From an uncultured Verrucomicrobiota bacterium (lineage in GTDB: Bacteria; Verrucomicrobiota; Verrucomicrobiia; Chthoniobacterales; SZAS-18), in NCBI GenBank assembly GCA_937871685.1, contig CALMOL010000287.1, positions 1 through 11,842 on the forward strand: DNA of 11,842 nt, given 5' to 3'. Positions 6,457 to 11,842 of the stretch are shown in pieces. The notes below the pieces were generated by a model. That model saw only the letters and a list, made by a program, of their open reading frames with translations. It ran no database searches and had not been told where the DNA came from. The first letter of the stretch is position 1; every line of letters starts with the position of its first letter. The position numbers were made by a program, and so were the translations under genes.

Positions 6457-7269
6457 TCACCCCGCGTCCAGCGCCTGCCGCAGCGCGGTTACGCGCGATG
6501 GGTCCACGGGCTGGTCAAGCAGTCCATCGCGCTTGAGCGAGGAGCCGACGATGAACCCGTCCGCCAAGCCGAGGTAATACGGAAGCGACTCGACCGTCGC
6601 GCCCGAGCCGAGGAAAATGCGGGCGCCGGGACACGCGCGGCGCACGCGGGCCAGGTCGCTCGGGTCCGCCGCGCGGCCGGTGCCCACGCCGGTGACCACC
6701 AACCCATCGGCCAGGCCGCGCTCGTGGGTGTCGTGCGCGGATTCCTCGATGGAGAAGTCGCCCAGCGGCCGGGCGTGCTTCACGTGCACGTCGGCCAGGA
6801 TGCGCGCGCGCTCCGGCGCGAGGCCGAGCGCCTGCCGGCGGCGGAGCACGGCGTGGGCGTCGCCCTCGATGATGCCCTGGTCGGTGACCATCACGCCGGT
6901 AAGCACGTTCACGCGGATGAAGGATCCGCCGCAGGCCGCCGCGAGCGCGAGCGCGGCCCCGGCGTCGTTGCGCAGCACGTTGAAGCCCAGCGGGAGCGCG
7001 CCATCGAGAGCCTCGCGCACCGCCGCGCCGGCCACGGCCATCGCGGCTACCGTCTCGGCCGGCACCGCACCGCGGGCAAAGGGAGCGTCGCCAAAGTTCT
7101 CCACGACCACCGCGTCGGCGCCGCCCTCGCGATAGGCCACGGCGTCCGCGCGGGCCGCGGCAAGGACGGCGTCGAGGTCGCCGCCCCAGCGCGGCGCACC
7201 CGGCAGGGGGAGGAGATGGACGACGCCGATAAGGAGCTTGTGGGTTGGTAGAGAGGCGAGGAGGTCCAT
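6457..7269 (-). CDS. BtpA/SgcQ family TIM-barrel protein
   Basis: The 270-residue product matches the BtpA family along its whole length: IGVVHLLPLPGAPRW (14-28), GGADAVVVENFGDAPF (49-64), LGFNVLRNDAGAALA (94-108), FIRVNVLTG with VTDQGIIEG (117-136), ILADVHVKHARPLG (157-170), and a C-terminal phosphate-binding-like end (LGSGATVESL, then DGFIVGSSLKRDG). In cyanobacteria BtpA is needed for stable photosystem I. Outside phototrophs the family is found next to sugar and nucleoside genes (SgcQ) and its reaction is not settled, so no substrate is assigned here. The gene is convergent with waaA (27-bp gap, no clear terminator). Its start faces the 846-bp non-coding region shared with the divergent symporter. 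The ATG at 7269-7267 is preceded by C/G-rich sequence without a Shine-Dalgarno motif. Confidence 0.92.
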   Translation of the reverse strand: MDLLASLPTHKLLIGVVHLLPLPGAPRWGGDLDAVLAAARADAVAYREGGADAVVVENFGDAPFARGAVPAETVAAMAVAGAAVREALDGALPLGFNVLRNDAGAALALAAACGGSFIRVNVLTGVMVTDQGIIEGDAHAVLRRRQALGLAPERARILADVHVKHARPLGDFSIEESAHDTHERGLADGLVVTGVGTGRAADPSDLARVRRACPGARIFLGSGATVESLPYYLGLADGFIVGSSLKRDGLLDQPVDPSRVTALRQALDAG

Positions 7270-7295
7270 CGAGGCGGGCGCGAGCAGAAACGATC

Positions 7296-7321
7296 ACCAC
7301 GAACACACGGGGACCACGAAC
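7296..7321 (+). repeat. Short direct repeat ACCACGAAC, two copies
   Basis: ACCACGAAC occurs at 7296-7304 and again at 7313-7321, 17 bp apart, with ACACGGGG between. It lies 27-52 bp upstream of the BtpA-family start, so it could be a binding site for a dimeric regulator. It could equally be a worn piece of a simple repeat. Confidence 0.35.
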
Positions 7322-7483
7322 GCAAAGTGCCCGGCTCACTTTTCCGCTTCCGTCGCCAGGGGAGGGGAGGACTCTGGCCGCTTCCCCGAACCGGCTTCTC
7401 AAATCCGTGGCCCGTCCAAGTTTTAGTCAGATCCGCAGGGCGTCGGCGTTCGCCTTCTGGAGCAGTGCTGCCACCAAAGTTTC

Positions 7484-7798
7484 ACGACCTTGTCAAACGG
7501 CTCAAACTCCCCGTCAAAACGCCCAAAGACCCCGACAAACTGTTCAACGACCTCCCAAAATGACGCAACGACCTCCTAAAACAGCCCAGTGACCTCTCGA
7601 AACAGCGCAACGAGCTTCCAAAACAGCCCAGCGACCTCCTAAAACAGCCCAGTGACCTCTCGAAACAGCGCAACGACCTCCTAAAACAGCCCAGCGACCT
7701 CTCGAAACAGCCCAGCGACCTTCCAAAACAGCCCAGCGACCTCTCGAAACGGCCCAGCGACCTCCCAAAACAGCCGAACGACGCGGCAAAATGAGAGC
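7484..7798 (+). repeat. 21-bp tandem minisatellite, 15 units without indels
   Basis: Fifteen consecutive units of exactly 21 bp run from 7484 to 7798. The core consensus is GACCTCYYRAAACAGCCCA (19 of the 21 positions). Units 5-14 (7568-7777) are close to each other. Units 1-3 and 15 are diverged, as expected at array edges. The units at 7589 and 7652 are identical, as are those at 7568 and 7673, and the YYR position alternates between CTA, TCG and CCA types. The first of these pairs is three units (63 bp) apart, suggesting block duplication. The plus strand is rich in A and C and poor in G (a typical unit has 9 C and 2 G). Because 21 is divisible by 3, reading frames through the array stay in phase. 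There are no non-repeat spacers, so it is not a CRISPR array. Confidence 0.92.
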
Positions 7799-7825
7799 TC
7801 GTTGAACCATTTGGCTAGGTCGGCG

Positions 7826-7918
7826 GGCGGAGTTGGCCGGAGGGAGCGCTGCTGCGGCAGGTGAACGGGTGCGCGAGGGAGCGTGTTGCGCTGGCTTCCT
7901 CGCGCGGGTAACTCCGCC
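7826..7918. repeat. Nested inverted repeat
   Basis: GGCGGAGTT at 7826-7834 is matched by its exact reverse complement AACTCCGCC at 7910-7918. Inside it, GCGCGAGG at 7871-7878 is matched by CCTCGCGC at 7898-7905 with a 19-base loop. The two stems are nested and could form a branched hairpin or mark an operator-like dyad upstream of the symporter. In G+C-rich DNA short dyads also occur by chance; nine exact bases plus a nested eight makes this moderately notable. Confidence 0.45.
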
Positions 7919-8064
7919 GATGCTTTACGCGCCACCCCCCAAGCTGCCGGACCGCCCCTCGCTGCCCCTGTTCATGCGCAGGCTGGCTGCGCCGCGGCCG
8001 TTGGCACGGCTCGCCTTGGTTGGCGCGGGCCTGCTGTTTGCGCGCCTGCTCCGTCGGCGGCCCT

Positions 8065-8087
8065 GAAGATCGCCTTCTTCGATCTTC
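8065..8087 (+). promoter_or_regulatory. 8-bp perfect hairpin just upstream of the symporter gene
   Basis: GAAGATCG (8065-8072) and CGATCTTC (8080-8087) pair perfectly around a 7-base loop (CCTTCTT). A T-rich stretch (GATTTTCCATCTTT) follows, so in RNA it resembles a weak intrinsic terminator or attenuator about 30 bases before the symporter ATG. The right arm is built from the first two heptads of the adjoining array. Confidence 0.45.
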
Positions 8088-8105
8088 GATTTTCCATCTT
8101 TGATC
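8078..8105 (-). repeat. Heptanucleotide array of the AAGNTNN type upstream of the symporter
   Basis: On the plus strand four 7-mers follow one another (TTCGATC, TTCGATT, TTCCATC, TTTGATC). Read on the minus strand in the phase AAGATCG, the array opens with AGGATCA, continues with AAGATGG, AAAATCG and AAGATCG, and closes with AAGAAGG followed by CG. This is the same architecture as the arrays at 3603-3754 (opening AGGNTNA, closing AAGRARG). It ends ten bases before the symporter start. Confidence 0.65.
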
Positions 8106-8115
8106 CTCGTTCCGC

Positions 8116-9726
8116 ATGCCTTCCACCTGGGCGCTCGACGCCCTCATCATCGCCGCCTATTTCGTCGCCATCATCACCATCGGGCTGCGGATGGGGCGGA
8201 AGGAGGAGTCGCTCCATGACTTCGCCCTCGGCGGGCGGCAGATCCCCTGGTGGGCCGTGCTCGCCTCGATCATCGCGGCCGAGACCAGCGCGGGCACCTT
8301 CCTCGGCACGCCGGGCGAGGGCTACTCGCTGCGGAACTTCACCTACCTCCAGCTCGCCATCGGCACGATCCTGGCGCGGATCATCGTCGCCGGCGTCTTC
8401 ATCGGGCCCTACTACCGCTACAACGTTTATTCGATCTACGAGTTCCTCACCGTGCGCTTCGGCGCGACCTCGAAGAACGCCGCCAGCGCCGTGTTCCTCG
8501 TCACGCGCGTGCTGGCCTCGGGCACGCGCCTCTACGTGGCAGCCATCATCCTGGTGCTCGCGTGGACCTTGGGCACCGGCGCGCGGCCCGGGCCCGGCGG
8601 CGAGTTTCTGATCTATCTCGCGGCGATCACCTTCGTGGTCGTGCTGACCACCGTCTATACGATGCTCGGCGGCATCAAGGCGGTCATCTGGACCGACGTG
8701 ATCCAGGCCGTGATCATGTTCGGCTCCGCGCTGGGGGCCATTTTCCTGCTCTACAAGGGAATCCCCGGCGGCTGGGACGCCATCTCGGCCCGGCTCCAGG
8801 CGCCGGCCGACCTCCGCTTCATCGACCTCGGCACCGATCCGGCCGCCGGCTTCTGGGCCAACGTGAAGACGGTGCTCGAGTCCGAATACACGCTCTGGAC
8901 CGCGCTGCTCGGCTCGACGTTCACCACGATGGCCACGCACGGCACCGACCAGGACATGGTGCAGCGCATGCTCACCGCCAAGGACGCGCGCCGCGCTAAG
9001 CTCTCGCTCGTCCTCTCGGGCCTCGCCGACCTGCCCGTGGTCCTCGTGTTCCTGACCATCGGCATCCTGCTGTGGGTCTTTTACCAGGTGAACCCCGACC
9101 CGGGCCTGCCGGAAAAGATGAACGAGAAATTCGGCTACTACATCCTCACCGGCCTGCCGCCGGGGATGCGCGGCCTGCTCATCGCCGGCTTCTTCGCCAC
9201 CGCGATGGGCTCGCTCTCCACCGCGCTCAACGCCCTGGCCACGAGCTGGACTCGCGACTGGCACGAGCCGTATTTCCAGCGCCGGGGCGGCGGCGACGCC
9301 GACAGCCTCCGCGTGGTGCGCGCGAGCACCGCGATCTTCTCGATCCTCATGATCGTGGTCGCCGCGGCCACCGCCTACTTCGTGATCCTGCATCCCAAGT
9401 CGCGCATCATCCCCATCGCGCTCGGGATCTTCGGCTACACCTACGGCTCGCTGCTCGGCGTGTTCCTCGTGGGCATGCTCACCCGCACGCGCGGCTCGGA
9501 CCGGGGCAACGTCCTCGCGATGATCCTCGGCTTCGTCTCGGTGGCCATCCTGAGCGGCCTGCCGAACGACGTGGCCGCCATCTTCGGCGCGAAGCTCTAC
9601 GCGCAGCCCGCGTGGCTGCCGGTGATCGAGTTCCCCTGGCGCATCCTCTTCGGCACGCTGGTGACCTTCGCCGTGGCGATGTGCTTTCGGACGGACGCGC
9701 GTGCCGGACTTGTCGCAAGGCCTTGA
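8116..9726 (+). CDS. Sodium:solute symporter (SSS/SLC5 family)
   Basis: This 536-residue polytopic inner-membrane protein uses the sodium gradient to import a small solute. About 13 hydrophobic segments can be seen, including ~8-25, 44-64, 76-98, 123-150, 163-185 and 195-213, then a series from ~295 to the C-terminus. The second segment, SIIAAETSAGTFLGTPGEGY, matches the unwound TM1 region of LeuT-fold SSS proteins. MLGGIKAVIWTDVIQ (~183-197) fits the family signature around the WTD-x2-Q motif. A later motif, GFFATAMGSLSTALNALAT, is typical of the Na2-site helix with its Ser/Thr cluster. Substrate cannot be told from sequence: sugar, myo-inositol, proline and sialic acid carriers all occur in the family. 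The ATG at 8116 fits the first helix; a heptad array and hairpin replace any Shine-Dalgarno site. The SDR gene follows after 25 bp. Confidence 0.93.
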   Translation: MPSTWALDALIIAAYFVAIITIGLRMGRKEESLHDFALGGRQIPWWAVLASIIAAETSAGTFLGTPGEGYSLRNFTYLQLAIGTILARIIVAGVFIGPYYRYNVYSIYEFLTVRFGATSKNAASAVFLVTRVLASGTRLYVAAIILVLAWTLGTGARPGPGGEFLIYLAAITFVVVLTTVYTMLGGIKAVIWTDVIQAVIMFGSALGAIFLLYKGIPGGWDAISARLQAPADLRFIDLGTDPAAGFWANVKTVLESEYTLWTALLGSTFTTMATHGTDQDMVQRMLTAKDARRAKLSLVLSGLADLPVVLVFLTIGILLWVFYQVNPDPGLPEKMNEKFGYYILTGLPPGMRGLLIAGFFATAMGSLSTALNALATSWTRDWHEPYFQRRGGGDADSLRVVRASTAIFSILMIVVAAATAYFVILHPKSRIIPIALGIFGYTYGSLLGVFLVGMLTRTRGSDRGNVLAMILGFVSVAILSGLPNDVAAIFGAKLYAQPAWLPVIEFPWRILFGTLVTFAVAMCFRTDARAGLVARP

Positions 9727-9751
9727 GCCGGTTCCTGGCTAGCGTTTGCCC

Positions 9752-10495
9752 ATGAACCAACCCCTGAAGAACAAGCGTGCCCTCGTCACCGGCGGAAGCC
9801 GCGGCATCGGCGCCGCCATCGTGAAACGTCTCGCCCGCGAGGGCGCCGACGTGGCGCTCACCTACACGTCCTCACCGGACAAGGCCGAGGAAGTCGCGAA
9901 GGAAGCGCAGGCGCTCGGCGTCCGCGCCCTTGCCATCCAGGCCGACAGCGCCGATGCCGCCGCGGTGACGACCGCCGTGGAGCGCGCGGCCAAGGAACTC
10001 GGCGGCCTCGACATCCTCGTGAACAACGCGGGCATCGCGCCCTTCGCGCCGCTGGACCAGATGAAGCTCGCGGACTTCGACCGCTGCTTCGCCATCAACG
10101 TGCGCGCGGTCTTCGTCGCCGCGCAGGCGGCGTCCCGACACATGGCCGACGGCGGCCGCATCATCAACATCGGCAGCACCAACGCCGAGCGCATGCCCAT
10201 GGCCGGCGGCGCCACCTACGCGATGAGCAAGTCCGCCCTTCACGGCCTCGTGCAGGGCCTCGCCCGCGACCTCGGCCCGCGCGGCATCACCGTGAACAAC
10301 GTGCAGCCCGGCCCCGTGGACACGGACATGAATCCGGCCGACGGCGACTTCGCCGAGTCGCTCAAGAAGATGATGGCGCTGCCGCGCTACGGCCACGTGG
10401 ACGAAGTCGCCGCGATGGTCGCCTACCTCGCGGGGCCGGAGGCCGGCTTCGTCACCGGCGCGCACCTGAACATCGACGGCGGCTTCAGCGCTTGA
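9752..10495 (+). CDS. Short-chain dehydrogenase/reductase, FabG/BdcA-like
   Basis: This is a classical SDR of 247 residues, a cytoplasmic NAD(P)-dependent oxidoreductase with a Rossmann fold. The cofactor motif TGGSRGIG is at 13-20, NNAG at 91-94, catalytic Ser142 in INIGSTNA, and Tyr156/Lys160 in YAMSK, followed by PGPVDTDMNPADG (186-198) and the C-terminal VTGAHLNIDGGFSA. The stretch from STNAERMP through NPADG resembles E. coli BdcA, reported to bind cyclic di-GMP, as well as 3-oxoacyl-ACP reductases of the FabG type. I would annotate only the SDR family, since substrate is not readable. The ATG at 9752 places the nucleotide-binding motif at the usual distance from the N-terminus; the in-frame TTG at 9746 is less likely. 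It lies 25 bp after the symporter and may be cotranscribed with it. Confidence 0.92.
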   Translation: MNQPLKNKRALVTGGSRGIGAAIVKRLAREGADVALTYTSSPDKAEEVAKEAQALGVRALAIQADSADAAAVTTAVERAAKELGGLDILVNNAGIAPFAPLDQMKLADFDRCFAINVRAVFVAAQAASRHMADGGRIINIGSTNAERMPMAGGATYAMSKSALHGLVQGLARDLGPRGITVNNVQPGPVDTDMNPADGDFAESLKKMMALPRYGHVDEVAAMVAYLAGPEAGFVTGAHLNIDGGFSA

Positions 10496-10538
10496 GCGCA
10501 TGCCGGCGGAGGGCAAGGTGGCGTCAAATCATCCTCCC

Positions 10539-11027
10539 ATGAAAATCCTGCTGCCTTTCCTCGCGCTGATCTTAGCCGCTACCACCGCCGCCCGCGCGGA
10601 GGAGCTCGATCCGGCGCAATTCGAGTCGGAGAAGACCGTCGTGATCCTCGGCTGCTACAAAGCCTTCGCCCCGGCGCAGAAGGAGGCGCAGGACGTGGCG
10701 CGCCGGTCCGGCCTGCCCTTCTCCCTGCGCGGGATGAAGTTCGACCGGAAGCGCGGCCTGATCCTGCCCGACAACGATCCCGATCCCACCTATGCCGGCT
10801 CCTACGTGGCCCGGCGCTACAATGCCGAGTCGGACGAGCAGAAGGCCGGCTACCTTTCCGTCGAGCGCTCGGATGCCTATCCCGGCTTCGCGTCGGGCCT
10901 CTACATGGTCGTGGCCGGCATCTACGACGACCCGAAGGAGGCCGCGGCGGCCGTGGCGCGGTTCAAGCAATTCATCCCTTCCGCCTACGCGAAGCGGACG
11001 AAGATCTACATGGGCTGCATGCACTGA
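10539..11027 (+). CDS. Exported small protein with two SPOR-like half-repeats
   Basis: The 162-residue product begins with a clear signal peptide (MKILLPFLALILAATTAARA, probable cleavage after ARA, residue 20), so it should be periplasmic or secreted. Two segments look alike: TVVILGCYKAFAPAQKEAQD (~33-52) and LYMVVAGIYDDPKEAAAAVA (~121-140). Each has a hydrophobic strand, then G-x-Y, then a helix. The second continues into AYAKRTKIYMG, recalling the fold pattern of SPOR domains, which bind denuded septal peptidoglycan. This is a resemblance by eye, not a proven match. Two cysteines (39 and 160), one in each half, could form a disulfide after export. The ATG at 10539 is chosen because the signal peptide starts there. 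It is preceded by CATCCTCCC and no Shine-Dalgarno motif. The function is otherwise unknown. Confidence 0.8.
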   Translation: MKILLPFLALILAATTAARAEELDPAQFESEKTVVILGCYKAFAPAQKEAQDVARRSGLPFSLRGMKFDRKRGLILPDNDPDPTYAGSYVARRYNAESDEQKAGYLSVERSDAYPGFASGLYMVVAGIYDDPKEAAAAVARFKQFIPSAYAKRTKIYMGCMH

Positions 11028-11048
11028 CGCCCGTCGTCTCGGCCACCC

Positions 11049-11594
11049 ATGCGCGAAGCCTTTGCCCTTCGGCTCGCGAAGCCCGGCGACATCCCGGCGC
11101 TGGCAGGCCTGATTTCCCTCTCGGTGCATGGCCTGCAGGCGGACACGTATTCGTCCGCGCAGCGCGAGGCCGCCCTCGGCACGGCCTTCGGCGTGGACCG
11201 GCAGCTCATCTCCGACGGCACGTATTTCGTGGCCGAGGCCCCGGGCGCCGGGATCGTGGGGTGCGGCGGATGGAGCCGGCGCCAGGCCGAGTTCGGCAGC
11301 GATGATTTCCACGCCGCGGGCGAGGCGCTCCTCGACCCCGCGCGCGACTCAGCCCGCGTCCGCGCATTCTTCGTGCGGCCCGACTGGGCGCGCCGGGGGA
11401 TCGGTCGCGCCATCCTCGATGCCAGCGAGGCGGCGGCGCGCGCGGCCGGCTTCCGCGAGGGCATCCTCGTGGCCACGCTGGCCGGCGTGCCGCTCTACGC
11501 CGCGGGCGGCTGGCGCGAGGCCGGGCGCCTCGAGGCGCCGCTGCCCGGCGGCGTGCTGCTGCCGCTCGTGCGGATGACCAAGCGCCTCGCCTGA
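11049..11594 (+). CDS. GNAT family N-acetyltransferase
   Basis: This 181-residue cytoplasmic protein is a Gcn5-related acetyltransferase that moves an acetyl group from acetyl-CoA to an amine. It starts with the typical first strand and helix (FALRLAKPGDIPALAGLI). Residues 56-75 form the central strands (DGTYFVAEAPGAGIVGCGGW). The acetyl-CoA pyrophosphate-binding loop is within FFVRPDWARRGIGRAIL (107-123; R-R-G-I-G is the signature). The strand-helix after it (GFREGILVATLAGVPLYAAGGW, 134-155) matches motif B. An acidic insert at 80-103 separates the strands. The substrate cannot be told. It starts 21 bp after the exported-protein stop, probably on the same transcript. The ATG at 11049 follows GGCCACCC, with no Shine-Dalgarno motif. 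Confidence 0.92.
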   Translation: MREAFALRLAKPGDIPALAGLISLSVHGLQADTYSSAQREAALGTAFGVDRQLISDGTYFVAEAPGAGIVGCGGWSRRQAEFGSDDFHAAGEALLDPARDSARVRAFFVRPDWARRGIGRAILDASEAAARAAGFREGILVATLAGVPLYAAGGWREAGRLEAPLPGGVLLPLVRMTKRLA

Positions 11595-11609
11595 GCCGCC
11601 GCCCTCGTC

Positions 11610-11842
11610 ATGGCCGCGCCGCCCGAGCATCCGCCGCCGCCCTTCCCGGTCACGCCGGACGGCCGCTATTTCGTGGTGCGCGGCCGGCTGTGGCGAATGG
11701 CGAATCCCGCCCTGGCGCCGGGCGTGCGCGCCCGCCTCCAGTCCGACCTGATGCGCGCCCGCTCGGCGCTCGGCCGCGCGCGCCGCACCCGGGGCGACGC
11801 CGCGCCTGGCGCCGCCCGCGCGGCCCTCCAAGCCGCCAAGGT
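11610..11842 (+). CDS. Small Arg-rich conserved hypothetical protein (3' partial)
   Basis: An open frame from the ATG at 11610 runs off the end of the window (77 codons seen). After a Pro-rich start (MAAPPEHPPPPFPVTPDG) it reads GRYFVVRGRLWRMANPALAP, then VRARLQSDLMRARSALG, then a basic, Ala/Arg-rich helix. I recall the core (GRYxVVRGRLWRxxNPAL plus an LMxARRAV-like helix) from short conserved proteins of unknown function in Proteobacteria and other G+C-rich bacteria. No catalytic motif is visible. It starts 15 bp after the GNAT stop, so it probably shares that transcript. The end and full length are unknown. Confidence 0.7.
   Translation, partial: MAAPPEHPPPPFPVTPDGRYFVVRGRLWRMANPALAPGVRARLQSDLMRARSALGRARRTRGDAAPGAARAALQAAK

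Larger units (their letters stand above)
7270..8115. other. 846-bp divergent intergenic region without a convincing gene
   Basis: This stretch separates the minus-strand BtpA-family gene from the plus-strand symporter. Open frames on both strands exist but show no recognisable domain, and several simply run through the 21-bp repeat. It holds a short direct repeat (7296-7321), unassigned sequence (7322-7483), the minisatellite (7484-7798), a nested inverted repeat (7826-7918), a small hairpin (8065-8087) and a heptad array (8078-8105). Promoters for the two divergent genes should lie here, but I see no confident -35/-10 pair. Confidence 0.6.

Noticed and set aside
7484..7798. Possible CRISPR array
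   Set aside because: The period is 21 bp with no unique spacers between repeats, and no cas genes are nearby; it is a plain tandem repeat.
7920..8066. Small plus-strand frame (48 codons, Leu/Arg-rich, ends shortly before the symporter)
   Set aside because: It could be a small membrane peptide, but there is no homology I recognise and no start signal, and G+C-rich DNA gives such frames often.
7972..9393. 473-codon minus-strand frame opposite the symporter
   Set aside because: His/Glu/Gly-rich translation is the mirror of a membrane protein's codons; no domain and no plausible start context.

Overview
The window comes from a G+C-rich genome (about two thirds G+C by eye) and looks like a free-living Verrucomicrobiota, probably close to the Opitutales. 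Three things point there. The secretin resembles the Amuc_1098 family of pilus secretins. The coaE-rho gene pair is also found in Chlamydia (polA-coaE-rho), so it fits the PVC group. A waaA gene shows a Gram-negative, lipopolysaccharide-bearing cell. This placement is inference from gene content; no 16S or marker search could be run.

Layout. 1-1278: 3' part of a secretin. 1289-1480: a truncated PIN-domain (VapC-type) remnant. 1492-2109: coaE. 2220-3602: rho behind a pyrimidine-rich leader. 3603-3754: an inverted pair of heptanucleotide arrays. 3779-4849: an RNase D-like exonuclease with an HRDC domain. 4855-5018: a long REP-like inverted repeat. 5071-6429: waaA. 6457-7269 (minus): a BtpA-family TIM barrel, convergent with waaA. 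7270-8115: 846 bp without a convincing gene, holding a 15-unit 21-bp minisatellite, a nested inverted repeat, a short hairpin and another heptad array. 8116-11842 (plus): a sodium:solute symporter, an SDR oxidoreductase, a small exported SPOR-like protein, a GNAT acetyltransferase and the start of a small Arg-rich protein.

How the genes relate. Most are housekeeping or envelope functions: CoA synthesis, transcription termination, RNA processing, Kdo transfer and pilus/secretion. The last block (8116-11842) is co-directional with gaps of 14-42 bp and could be one or two transcripts, but its products do not form an obvious pathway. I see no defence island, biosynthetic cluster, phage or complete mobile element.

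The unusual content lies between the genes. There are two repeat families (heptads of the form AAGNTNN ending in AAGRARG, and a 21-bp unit kept without any indel) plus a REP-like hairpin pair. In addition, none of the ten identifiable gene starts has a recognisable Shine-Dalgarno sequence, and five of them read CCCATG.
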